Shown: piece by piece, positions 17,329 to 27,237 of the stretch
How the letters are laid out: each line of letters starts with the position of its first letter
Position numbering within the stretch: position 1 is the first letter of the stretch
Assembly: GCF_004802635.2 (NCBI RefSeq)
Contig: NZ_CP046052.1
Location: 2,604,001 to 2,668,000 of the forward strand
Direction of reading: 5' to 3'
DNA length: 64,000 nt
Origin: Methylocystis heyeri
GTDB taxonomy: Bacteria; Pseudomonadota; Alphaproteobacteria; Rhizobiales; Beijerinckiaceae
Made by a program: the position numbers and the translations under genes
Notes under the pieces: generated by a model
Told to the model about the DNA's origin: nothing
Seen by the model: the letters and a program-made list of their open reading frames with translations, nothing else
Database searches by the model: none

Positions 17329-18522
17329 ATGAATATCCACGAATACCAAGCCAAGGCCATTCTGCGCGAGTTCGGCGCCCCCGTCGCCGTCGGCGTTCCG
17401 GTTCTCAAGGCTGAAGACGCCCTCGCCGCCGCCAAGACTCTGCCCGGCCCGGTTTATGTGGTGAAGGCGCAGATCCACGCCGGCGGCCGCGGCAAGGGCT
17501 CGTTCAAGGAAGCCGCCGCAGGCGACAAGGGCGGCGTGCGCATCGCCAAATCGCCCGAGGAGGCCGAGCTTTTCTCCAGGCAGATGCTCGGCTCCACTCT
17601 GGTCACGGTGCAGACCGGCGAAGCCGGCAAGCAGGTCAACCGCCTCTATATCGAAGACGGCGCCGCGATCGACAAGGAATTCTATCTCTCGATCCTGATC
17701 GACCGCGCCACCTCGCGGATTTCCTTCGTGGTTTCGACCGAAGGCGGCATGGACATCGAAAAGGTCGCCCATGACACGCCCGAGAAGATCGTGACCTTCC
17801 CGGTCGATCCGGCGACGGGAATCATGCCGCATCACGGCCGCCATGTCGCCGACGCTCTCGGCCTCAAGGGCGATCTCGCCAAGCAGGCGGGCGATCTCAC
17901 CGAGAAGCTGTTCGCGGCCTTCGTCGCCAAGGACATGGAGCTGCTCGAAATCAATCCGCTGATCGTCACCAAGGACGGCAAGCTGCGCTGCCTCGACGCC
18001 AAGGTGAGCTTCGAGAACAACGCGCTCTACCGCCATCCCGACGTCGCCGAGCTGCGCGACCTCTCCGAAGAGGACGAGAAGGAGATCGAGGCCTCCAAAT
18101 ACGACCTCGCCTATATCGCGCTCGACGGAACCATCGGCTGCATGGTCAACGGCGCCGGCCTCGCGATGGCCACCATGGACATCATCAAGCTCTATGGCGA
18201 AAGCCCCGCGAACTTCCTCGACGTCGGCGGCGGCGCCACCAAGGAGAAGGTGACGGCCGCGTTCAAGATCATCACCGCCGACCCCAAGGTGAAGGGCATT
18301 CTGGTCAACATCTTCGGCGGCATCATGCGCTGCGACGTGATCGCGGAAGGCGTGATTGCAGCCGTCAAGGAAGTGGGCCTCAAAGTGCCGCTGGTGGTGC
18401 GTCTCGAAGGCACCAATGTCGATCTCGGCAAGAGCATCGTCGCTTCGTCCGGCCTCAATGTGATCGCGGCCGACGACCTCGACGACGCCGCGCAGAAGAT
18501 CGTCGCCGCAGTGAAGAAATAA
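17329..18522 (+). CDS. sucC: Succinyl-CoA synthetase beta subunit
   Basis: 397 residues. The start [20 protein letters not shown] and [15 protein letters not shown] are the ATP-grasp opening of the family; [13 protein letters not shown] and [13 protein letters not shown] lie in the ATP-grasp core; [20 protein letters not shown] and [16 protein letters not shown] are the C-terminal CoA-ligase-like domain. It makes succinyl-CoA with an alpha subunit. No alpha subunit (sucD) gene follows; the next gene is a TPR protein. Malate thiokinase (mtkA) is a close paralogue in serine-cycle methylotrophs, so that identity is an alternative, though placement beside mdh favours SucC. Confidence 0.9.
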   Translation: MNIHEYQAKAILREFGAPVAVGVPVLKAEDALAAAKTLPGPVYVVKAQIHAGGRGKGSFKEAAAGDKGGVRIAKSPEEAELFSRQMLGSTLVTVQTGEAGKQVNRLYIEDGAAIDKEFYLSILIDRATSRISFVVSTEGGMDIEKVAHDTPEKIVTFPVDPATGIMPHHGRHVADALGLKGDLAKQAGDLTEKLFAAFVAKDMELLEINPLIVTKDGKLRCLDAKVSFENNALYRHPDVAELRDLSEEDEKEIEASKYDLAYIALDGTIGCMVNGAGLAMATMDIIKLYGESPANFLDVGGGATKEKVTAAFKIITADPKVKGILVNIFGGIMRCDVIAEGVIAAVKEVGLKVPLVVRLEGTNVDLGKSIVASSGLNVIAADDLDDAAQKIVAAVKK

Positions 18523-18826
18523 ACTGCCCGGCCCGGCTCCTCTGCGAGCCGGGCCGCATTCCGATCGAGCTGAATCCTTTATTTTCGCTTGGCGACGGTC
18601 CGGCCTCGCCGAAGGCCCCGCGCGTCCAGCGATCGAGCCCGATCCCATCTGCATTGTCCGCCCGGCCAAATTCCCGGGCCCCCGCCCCGAACGCCGGAGC
18701 GCCCATTTCGCCCTTGCGGTAACCGCATAAAACCGCCATCATTTCGGTTGACAAGCAAGTTCCGCCGAGCTTGAGGCGCCGCTTGCGGCGCCGCACCCCC
18801 TTAACCTGGCGGAGGTTGAGATCGCC
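18523..18826. other. Gene-free interval between sucC and the TPR gene
   Basis: About 300 bases where sucD would be expected. It holds a GC-rich hairpin (18530-18555) and a TTGACA box near 18747 that may belong to the promoter of the TPR gene. No coding frame is supported. Confidence 0.5.
18530..18555 (+). terminator. GC-rich terminator-like hairpin after sucC
   Basis: GGCCCGGCTC pairs perfectly with GAGCCGGGCC over a 6-base loop, 8 bases after the sucC stop. No T-run follows directly, so it may be a terminator only with help, or an mRNA 3'-end stabiliser. Confidence 0.6.
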
Positions 18827-20620
18827 GTGCAATTTCCTCGCAAGAATTCGACAATGCGCCGTAGGGCGAACCGGTCCGCCCTGAGCAAGACCGCGCTGGG
18901 CCTCGTCTGGACGTTGATCGCCTCCAGCGCCTCCATCACCGCGACCGCCGCCGCTCAGGGCGGCGAAAGCCTCTCGGTGGCGCGGCCTTTCGAGGTCGGC
19001 CCGAGCCTCTCCGGCAATTATCTCGCCGCGATCGTGGCCCATTCGGAACGCGACACGCTGGCCGCGTCCACCTTTTTCCGCGAGGCGCAGCGCGGCGATC
19101 CCAACAATCGCGAATTGACCGAACGGGCGCTGATCGCGGCGCTCGCCAACGGCAATATGCCCGACGCCTATGCCTACGCCTCCGCCGTGCTCGCCCATGA
19201 CCGCAGCAACGGCGTCGCCCATCTGACGCGCGGCGTCGAGGCGATGGTGGCCAAAAAATATCCCGCCGCCCGCGCAGAATTCGCAAAGGACGCTGCGCCC
19301 CAGCAGCCCGACGTGAAAAACATCCTGCTCACCGCCTGGACCTATGCCGGCCAGAAGCAGACCAAGCGCGCGCTTTCGACCCTGGACAAGCTGAACGGCG
19401 AAGGCTTCTCCGTCCTGCGCGACTATCACGCCGCCCTCATCGCCGACATCGCCGGCGACAGGGCCGAGGCGGACAAGCGCTTCAAGAGAATGCTCGGGGC
19501 CGACCGCACCGTCCTTCGGCTGGTGGACGCCTATGCCCGCTTCCTCTCCAGCCACGGCGAAAACGAATCCGCGCGCCGCCTCTACGAAGCCTATGACGCC
19601 GCGGCTCCGAATCACCCCATCGTCGTGGCGGCGCTGGCGGAGCTGAACGCCGGCAAGACGCTGGAGCCCTTCGTGCGCAACGCCGAGGAAGGCGCCGGAG
19701 AAGTGCTCTACGGGCTGGTGTCGCTGGGCGGGCGTCAGGCCGACGAGCTTGCGGCGCTGATCTATCTGCGGCTGTCGCTGGCTCTCGCGCCCGGCAATAC
19801 GCTCGCGATCTTCACTTTGGCCGACATCTACGAGCGGCTGAAGCAGGTGGAGACCGCCATAGACCTCTACGACAGCGTGCCGGAATCAAGCCCGCTCCGC
19901 ATCAACGCCGACGTGCAGGCCGCGCTCCTGCTGGAGACTCTCGGCAAGAGCAAGGAGGCGAGCGAGCATCTGCAGACCGTGGTCGAGGCCCATCCCAAAG
20001 ACGCCGACGCTCTGACGGCTCTCGCCAATCTCCAGCGCTCGCGCAAGCTTTTCGCGGAATCGGCGGCGACCTATTCGCGCGCGCTCGCCCTGCAGCAAAA
20101 TCCCGAGAAAAGCCAGTGGCTGCTCTATTACTACCGCGGCATCGCCAATGAGCGCCGCAAGGACTGGCCCGACGCCGAGAAAGATCTGAAGAAGGCGCTG
20201 GAGCTCAACCCGGACCAGCCGCTGGTTTTGAATTATCTCGGCTATTCCTGGGTCGACCAGGGCGTCAATCTCGACGAAGCCTTCCGCATGCTTCGCCGCG
20301 CGGTCGATCTCAAGAACCGCGACGGCTATATCGTCGACAGCCTGGGCTGGGCCTATTACCGCCTGGGCCGTTATGACGAGGCCGTCGTCGAACTCGAGAA
20401 AGCGATCGACCTCAAGCCTTCGGATCCGGTGATCAACGACCATCTCGGCGACGCCTATTGGCGGGTCGGGCGCAAGCTCGAGGCCCAGTTCCAATGGAAC
20501 CACGCCCGCGATCTCGGCCCTGAACCCGAAGACCTGCCGCGCATCCTCGACAAGATCAAGAACGGCCTCGCCGACAAGCCCGCGGTCGCGGGCGAGAAAG
20601 CCAAAAGCTCCGGCGGCTGA
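18827..20620 (+). CDS. Tetratricopeptide-repeat protein, probably exported
   Basis: 597 residues. The listed GTG start has GGAGG about 12 bases upstream; an ATG at 18854 is the alternative. A hydrophobic stretch (TALGLVWTLIASSASITATA) at about residues 21-40 looks like a signal peptide or anchor. The rest is tetratricopeptide-like; the clearest units lie at residues about 310-560 (for example AIANERRKDWPDAEKDLKKA-type repeats and YYRLGRYDEAVVELEKAIDL). Long TPR proteins of this type act as periplasmic or membrane-linked scaffolds in alphaproteobacteria. The exact role is not known to me. It lies where sucD would be expected. Confidence 0.8.
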   Translation: MQFPRKNSTMRRRANRSALSKTALGLVWTLIASSASITATAAAQGGESLSVARPFEVGPSLSGNYLAAIVAHSERDTLAASTFFREAQRGDPNNRELTERALIAALANGNMPDAYAYASAVLAHDRSNGVAHLTRGVEAMVAKKYPAARAEFAKDAAPQQPDVKNILLTAWTYAGQKQTKRALSTLDKLNGEGFSVLRDYHAALIADIAGDRAEADKRFKRMLGADRTVLRLVDAYARFLSSHGENESARRLYEAYDAAAPNHPIVVAALAELNAGKTLEPFVRNAEEGAGEVLYGLVSLGGRQADELAALIYLRLSLALAPGNTLAIFTLADIYERLKQVETAIDLYDSVPESSPLRINADVQAALLLETLGKSKEASEHLQTVVEAHPKDADALTALANLQRSRKLFAESAATYSRALALQQNPEKSQWLLYYYRGIANERRKDWPDAEKDLKKALELNPDQPLVLNYLGYSWVDQGVNLDEAFRMLRRAVDLKNRDGYIVDSLGWAYYRLGRYDEAVVELEKAIDLKPSDPVINDHLGDAYWRVGRKLEAQFQWNHARDLGPEPEDLPRILDKIKNGLADKPAVAGEKAKSSGG

Positions 20621-20633
20621 GGGCGGGCCTTCG

Positions 20634-20711
20634 CGTCATCGCAAGCCGAAGGCGATCCAGGCCGCGCCAGCCCTCTGGGTCGCCCCGTCGCTGCGCTCCG
20701 CGCAATGACGT
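20634..20711. repeat. Imperfect-palindrome intergenic repeat, copy 1
   Basis: The ends CGTCATCGCAAG and CGCAATGACG are complementary, with GGCGATCCAG and CGTCGCTGCGCTCC between them. The same type recurs at 24541-24635. Units of this kind (CGTCATTGCGAG ... CTGGATTGC ... CGCAATGACG) are dispersed in many proteobacterial genomes. It lies between the convergent TPR and parE genes. Confidence 0.7.
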
Positions 20712-20742
20712 CGGAGGCCGCTTCAATCAGGCGAAAACCCGC

Positions 20743-22806
<2,064 letters not shown>

Positions 22807-22922
22807 GGGCGGATTTTAGCGCGATTCGGGGTGGGAATGCGACGCGGCGGATGGGCGAGGGGGCGCCGCGCGGGCTGGTCGAGCCCCTCTCTATCTACCG
22901 TTTGAAAAGCTCGGAATGCTCA

Positions 22923-23698
22923 TTATAGAACAATTTCGCCCGCATTCTGCATAATGACGAGTTGTGCATTGAACAGTTGCGCCGCGATGTCTGATATTTC
23001 GCGCAACGCCAGCTTTTCTTGGTCAAGAGGAGTGGGCTCCCGTGTCGGCAAAAAAACTTGTTGGTCGGTAATTTTCGGTCCCCGCAGAATTTCCATTTCC
23101 TTCCTCATCTCCGGTAGCTTAGCCCGAAGCGGCCTCTCGTCCCTTTTAAGGCGGTCGCGAACGAGCTTTACAAGGGACGAGCTGGTGAGGAACGCAATTA
23201 CTTTTGGATCATCCGAGCAAAGATAAGCCTCGGCCTCGTTATAGGCGACATGATGAGAGTTATCGTCCAGCGGGCCAATCTTGCGGGGAGCGACGAAAAT
23301 CGAACGGCTTGCGACCTGATTGGAGCCCCATGCGGCATTGATTTCCGCTAACTTGTGAAAGCGCGGCGCAGCATAGAGACAAGGTTGTTCTTTTTGTCTA
23401 ATTTCAGCAAAAGCTCGTGTTGGTTCGATTTTTTCGTCTCGGTTATTTTGAAGCGATAGAAGGGCATTTTCTTAAACTTGCCCTGCTCGGAAGCGCTGCG
23501 CCTGACCATGCAATCCGCACGTTTGAATTGCAGATAAAGAGGGACGCCCGGAGCGTCCAGTTTTACATCGTACCCCCCTCCAGCTTTGCCCTCTTCAATT
23601 AGGCTCGGGAATAGCGGGGCCGCTTTCACGTCGAGCCACCCCACAATTTCGTTCGTTAAAGCAAATCCGTACGAAAATTCTGAAATTTCCGGCGTCAT
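22923..23698 (-). pseudogene. Unknown protein interrupted by one frameshift (possible PD-(D/E)XK-like nuclease)
   Basis: Two adjoining frames read as a single protein if one base is added in the A5 run of the coding strand (plus positions 23391-23395). The first part (from 23698) contains GGGYDVKL, then LYLQFKRADCM; the second gives EQPCLYAAPRFHKLAEINAA and continues smoothly to the TAA at 22923-22925. The merged product is about 258 residues. D-x12-QFK in the first part is a weak match to a PD-(D/E)XK-type core. The region is lower in GC than its neighbours, suggesting transfer. It may be a pseudogene, a sequencing error in the homopolymer, or a slippage-dependent gene: CAAAAAG is a partial -1 slip site. 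Family not recognised. Confidence 0.6.
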
Positions 23699-24000
23699 GG
23701 TTTTAAAGCCTCTTGAGAGAATTGAGACTAATCCACGCGCGCCGGTTACGCCACAGTTTCACTCTCAACCAGATTTCAAGGACCTGAGTTCGAAAGTGGC
23801 AAGGCTAGAAACGAAAGGGCCGCCCCCACAGCGCCACTCAAATAATTATGGCGCCAGAACGTCTTAGCTCAGTTCCTTGATTGGCTTCGCGGGCGGCTAA
23901 TGGCCACGCTGCCAGGGCAAGAAAAAGCTGTTACCCGCAGCAGGCGCGCCTGAGGCGTTGCATTAATTGCGCCAAACCACGAGACCATCAAGAGGCCAAC
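23699..24000. other. Gene-free interval
   Basis: About 300 bases between the broken gene (minus) and the secreted protein (plus). It is lower in GC at its left end. No supported gene, RNA or repeat was seen. It must carry divergent promoters if both flanks are expressed. Confidence 0.5.
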
Positions 24001-24528
24001 ATGAACCTTAAGCACTCGGGCTTTGCCGCACTCGCGGCCTTCTTCGCTCTTGCCGCGGCGACGGCTCACGCCGACACCGCGACCTTCACCACCGCAACGA
24101 CCACCGGCTGCCCCAATTGCACGGCGGTGGACGCCACGGGGCTGACCTTTTCCGCTCTCGGTCATCAGCTGCCGAACGGCTGGGATATTCAGACCAGCAA
24201 GAACGGGCTCTACATCGCCAACAATGACGGCGGCGTGTTCACTTTGCCGGCGGCGACTTTCCCCGGAAAACAATTCGACCTCACCGGTCTAAAGCTCTTT
24301 GTAACGGGACAATCGAGCACGTCGACGCCTGTGACCTTCACGCTTTACGCATACCACTTCGGCAATCCGATCGCCGACATGGTGCAGGTGACGGTCAATT
24401 CGCGCGTCGTGCAAAATGTCACGCTTACCGACCCTCGACTCCTGGGCATCGACACGCTGGTGGTTCGTTACGATCCGCTGCAGGTTCGCAATGTCTATTT
24501 CATCGAGACCCGCTTCACGCCGCACTGA
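24001..24528 (+). CDS. Secreted beta-rich protein of unknown function
   Basis: 175 residues from ATG 24001, with AGAGG 6 bases upstream; the frame upstream to 23881 has no ribosome site. A signal peptide (SGFAALAAFFALAAATAHA) is clear, with cleavage after AHA. The mature part starts Thr-rich and holds one C-x2-C (TGCPNCTAV) and beta-strand-like segments (PVTFTLYAYHF; GIDTLVVRYDP). It ends in RFTPH without a sorting signal. I cannot name the family. Periplasmic or extracellular. Confidence 0.7.
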   Translation: MNLKHSGFAALAAFFALAAATAHADTATFTTATTTGCPNCTAVDATGLTFSALGHQLPNGWDIQTSKNGLYIANNDGGVFTLPAATFPGKQFDLTGLKLFVTGQSSTSTPVTFTLYAYHFGNPIADMVQVTVNSRVVQNVTLTDPRLLGIDTLVVRYDPLQVRNVYFIETRFTPH

Positions 24529-24540
24529 TAGAGTTTCCGC

Positions 24541-24635
24541 CGTCATTGCGAGGAGCGCAGCGACGCGGCAATCCAGGAGGATTGGAGCGGCTCTGGATTG
24601 CTTCCCGCTTCGCTGCGCTCGCGGTCGCAATGACG
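24541..24635. repeat. Imperfect-palindrome intergenic repeat, copy 2
   Basis: CGTCATTGCGAGGAGCGCAG at the left and TCGCAATGACG at the right are complementary; CAATCCAG and CTGGATTGC pair inside. Same family as the copy at 20634-20711. It may fold after transcription downstream of the secreted protein gene. Confidence 0.75.
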
Positions 24636-24734
24636 CGAACTTATCAGCCAGAGTGATCGGCCCTGAAGACTTCGAGCGCTTCTTGCGAACTGCCTCGCGC
24701 TTTCTCGCAAGAAGCGTTTCGGCGCAAGGGCCCC

Positions 24735-25568
24735 CTACCTCGCCCCCAGCCGGCCGATGGCCTGGGCGGCGAGCTTTAGGCCGGCCGCCGCGGCAGCTTT
24801 TGCGTTGGAGCCCGACATCAGCGCCGCGATGACCCCGGCGTTGAAGGCGTCGCCGCCGCCGGTGCGATCGATCGGCTCGACCGGGGGAAAAGCCACTCTG
24901 CTCACCTCTCCCGCCGCAATCACGCAAACCCCGTGCTCGCCCTGGGTGACGAACCAGACCGCGGCGTCGTCCTTGTGCCTTTGGGCGATGAACCCGACCG
25001 GGTCCTCCGTGCCCAGCACCCGCGCCAATTCGTCCTGATTGGTGAAGAGGACATTGGCCGCCCTCGCGAAAGCCGGATCATATCGGCCGTCCAATTCCAG
25101 CGAGATGGCGAAAGCGCGCGCAGAGGCGAGGCTTCTGGCCCTCGCCAGGAGTTCGGCGTCGCAGACTGTCGTGTGCAGCCAGGCGACGTCTTCGTCGAAG
25201 CTCATCGCGTCGTAGGGCGTCCAGGCCGCCTCCACCACGGGGCTGAAGATAATGCGCTTGTCGTCCGGCGGAGAAAGGCAGACCGCGAAAGGCGAAGCGA
25301 CCGGCAAGAGCTTGACGCCGCGGGTATCGACGCCATTGGCTGCAAGATCGCGCAGCGCCATGGCGCCGAGCGGGTCGTTTCCCACCCAGCCGAGCATCCG
25401 GGTCCTCGCCCCCTGCCGGGCCAGCCAGACGGCGGTGTTGGCGGCCGAGCCGCCGCCGCCGATCGCAGCCCGCTGCGCCGCCAGCTTCTCGTGCCGCTCG
25501 GGAAGGCGATCCAACAGCAAAGTTATGTCCGCATTGATGCTGCCGAGGCAGCATATCGACCCGCCCAT
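24735..25568 (-). CDS. PfkB-family carbohydrate kinase (ribokinase-like)
   Basis: 277 residues, slightly short for ribokinases (about 300). The first PfkB signature is AIGGGGSAANTAVWLARQG at about residues 35-53. The second, DRTGGGDAFNAGVIAAL, contains the catalytic Asp and the anion hole (the usual D-T-x-G-A-G-D reads D-R-T-G-G-G-D here). FTNQDELARVLG also fits the family. It would phosphorylate a sugar or nucleoside; the substrate is not predictable. It stands alone, divergent from the metallophosphatase. Confidence 0.85.
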   Translation of the reverse strand: MGGSICCLGSINADITLLLDRLPERHEKLAAQRAAIGGGGSAANTAVWLARQGARTRMLGWVGNDPLGAMALRDLAANGVDTRGVKLLPVASPFAVCLSPPDDKRIIFSPVVEAAWTPYDAMSFDEDVAWLHTTVCDAELLARARSLASARAFAISLELDGRYDPAFARAANVLFTNQDELARVLGTEDPVGFIAQRHKDDAAVWFVTQGEHGVCVIAAGEVSRVAFPPVEPIDRTGGGDAFNAGVIAALMSGSNAKAAAAAGLKLAAQAIGRLGAR

Positions 25569-25639
25569 CCCACATTCCTGTTGTCGAGACCCGCGTTGAA
25601 AAAGGGCTGCTTTCGATACTGCCCGCGAAGAAAAATGTA

Positions 25640-25850
25640 CGTTCTCCGCCCTCAGGGCGCCTCCCCCTTGCGGGGAGAAGGCGCAAAATGAGGCTGCACT
25701 TCACCCCACCCCGCCGCCTAGCCAGGGCGCATTCCTATCGCAAAAGTCTGTCAACTTTTGCGGAATGCGCCCTGGCGGCGACCCTCCCCTTGAGTGCCCT
25801 CAAGGGGAGGGTAAGCGCCCTGCGCCGATCGCCCTGCCCTTTCCTAAAGA
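25640..25850. repeat. Intergenic element, copy 2 (split by a hairpin insertion)
   Basis: Shared with 4914-5106 are CTCCCCTTG, GGCGCAAAAT, ACCCCACCCCGCCG and CGGCGACCCTCCCC followed by AGGGTA, and the right end CGATCGCCCTG. Between CCGCC and GGCGGC this copy holds an extra palindrome of about 54 bases. The boundaries are approximate. Confidence 0.6.
25722..25775. repeat. Nested perfect-stem palindrome inside repeat copy 2
   Basis: CCAGGGCGCATTCC (25722-25735) and GGAATGCGCCCTGG (25762-25775) are perfect complements, and an inner arm CGCAAAAGT pairs with ACTTTTGCG, giving 20-odd base pairs of stem. It interrupts an element that is continuous in copy 1, so it looks like a later insertion. Confidence 0.7.
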
Positions 25851-25873
25851 AGCTCGCAAACAAAGGCGAGCCG

Positions 25874-27103
25874 ATGTCGCCTTGTCGTCGTCATCGCCGC
25901 ACATATCTCGCAGGGTCGATTCAAACCTTCGGGGGTCAGGCCGTGGAAAGGAAGATTCTGGGCTCGCTCTTTGCAAAGCCGGCGCCCGAACCCGGCAATC
26001 CGGTGACCAATCTCCCCGAGCAGCCGCGGTTCCAGCCGCTGCCCCATGTGGCTCGGCCGGATTTCTCGCTGCCGCTGGAGCGCATATTGCGCGGCGTGAC
26101 CGAGGAAGCCGAAAAAGCAGGCGCCATGGTTTTTCATGCGCTGGGCGACACCGGCGGCATCCACGGCGCCGAGACGCAAAATGCGGTCGCCGCCGCGATG
26201 CAGGACCAGATCGCGAGGGCGGAGAAAAGCGAGCGCCCGAGGTTTCTGTTTCACCTCGGCGACATCGTTTATCTGAGCGGCGCCAGCAGCCAATATGTCG
26301 CGCAGTTTTACGAGCCCTATCAATATTACGACGCCCCGATCTTCGCCATTCCCGGCAACCATGACGGCGAGACCGCGGTGGAGTCTCATGGAGAGCGCGA
26401 GCCGGAGCCCTCGCTTTCCGGCTTCATGCAGAATTTCTGCAGCCCCGCGCCGAAGCGCTTTTTCAAATATCGCTCCACCATGACGCAGCCCTATTGCTAC
26501 TGGAAGCTCGAAGCGCCCTTCGTTCATATCATCGGGCTCTATTCCAACATCGACGGGCAGTTGGACCGGCGCGGCGACAGGCGCCAGCAGGATTGGCTCA
26601 CGGAGCAGTTGAGAGCGACGCCGCAGGACAAATGGCTTGTCGTCGCGGCGCATCATCCCTGTTTTTCGCTCGACGAGACCCATGGCGGCTATGTCGAAAT
26701 CCTCGCGGCGATGGACGCGGCCTTCGCGAGCGCGGGCCGCATCCCCGACGCCGTCCTCTCGGGACATGTGCACAGCTACCAGAGATTTTCGCGCGATTTT
26801 CAGGAAAGATCGACGCCCTATGTCATCGCGGGCGCGGGCGGCTTCGCCAATTCGTCCCGCTCGCTGCACAAGCTGCAAAGAGGGCTGGCGATAGAGCGAC
26901 TGCCGTTCCGGACCACCTTGCCGGAGGTGCGGCTCGAAAGCTTCGACGTGCTGAACGCCGGCTTCCTGACGGTGACGGCGCGCCCGGAGACGCTCAGGAT
27001 AGATTATTTCCCGGTGTCCTTCGACGACCCGCCCGCGGTCTCTGGAAATGCGGGGGATTTCGTCGTCGTGCGAAGCGCCGGACGCGTGAAGACAGCGCGC
27101 TGA
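25874..27103 (+). CDS. Calcineurin-like metallophosphoesterase
   Basis: 409 residues from ATG 25874; a GTG at 25943 with GGGGGTCAGG upstream is an equally likely start. Metal-binding motifs appear in order: HALGDTGG (D-x-G-type first block), HLGDIVYLSG (GD), IPGNHDGE (GNHD), VVAAHHPCFS (H) and SGHVHSYQRF (GHxH). These form a dinuclear phosphoesterase site, as in purple acid phosphatase-like enzymes. No signal peptide is seen from either start. It acts on phosphoesters, substrate unknown. It is convergent with the phospholipase C gene, with a terminator hairpin between. Confidence 0.85.
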   Translation: MSPCRRHRRTYLAGSIQTFGGQAVERKILGSLFAKPAPEPGNPVTNLPEQPRFQPLPHVARPDFSLPLERILRGVTEEAEKAGAMVFHALGDTGGIHGAETQNAVAAAMQDQIARAEKSERPRFLFHLGDIVYLSGASSQYVAQFYEPYQYYDAPIFAIPGNHDGETAVESHGEREPEPSLSGFMQNFCSPAPKRFFKYRSTMTQPYCYWKLEAPFVHIIGLYSNIDGQLDRRGDRRQQDWLTEQLRATPQDKWLVVAAHHPCFSLDETHGGYVEILAAMDAAFASAGRIPDAVLSGHVHSYQRFSRDFQERSTPYVIAGAGGFANSSRSLHKLQRGLAIERLPFRTTLPEVRLESFDVLNAGFLTVTARPETLRIDYFPVSFDDPPAVSGNAGDFVVVRSAGRVKTAR

Positions 27104-27175
27104 TTTGGCGCAACCAGAGAACGCTGCGGATGTAATCAACGCAGCGCCGCGGCGCCATCCTGCGCGATACCAACA

Positions 27176-27221
27176 AGTAAAAAACAAAAACGGCCGCGCC
27201 TTGTTTTCAAGCCGCGGCCGT
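27176..27221 (-). terminator. Terminator of the phospholipase C gene
   Basis: On the minus strand CGGCCGCG (27220-27213) pairs with CGCGGCCG (27198-27191) and is followed by TTTTTGTTTTTT. It is a textbook rho-independent terminator 17 bases after the phospholipase stop. In plus direction it lacks a T-run. Confidence 0.85.
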
Positions 27222-27237
27222 CGATCGTTTTACAGGC

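Larger units (their letters stand above)
25569..25873. other. Intergenic interval carrying repeat copy 2 and a nested hairpin
   Basis: About 305 bases between divergent genes. Most of it is the second copy of the inverted-repeat element, split by a perfect palindrome at 25722-25775. The long frame crossing it into the metallophosphatase is not accepted as coding. Confidence 0.55.
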
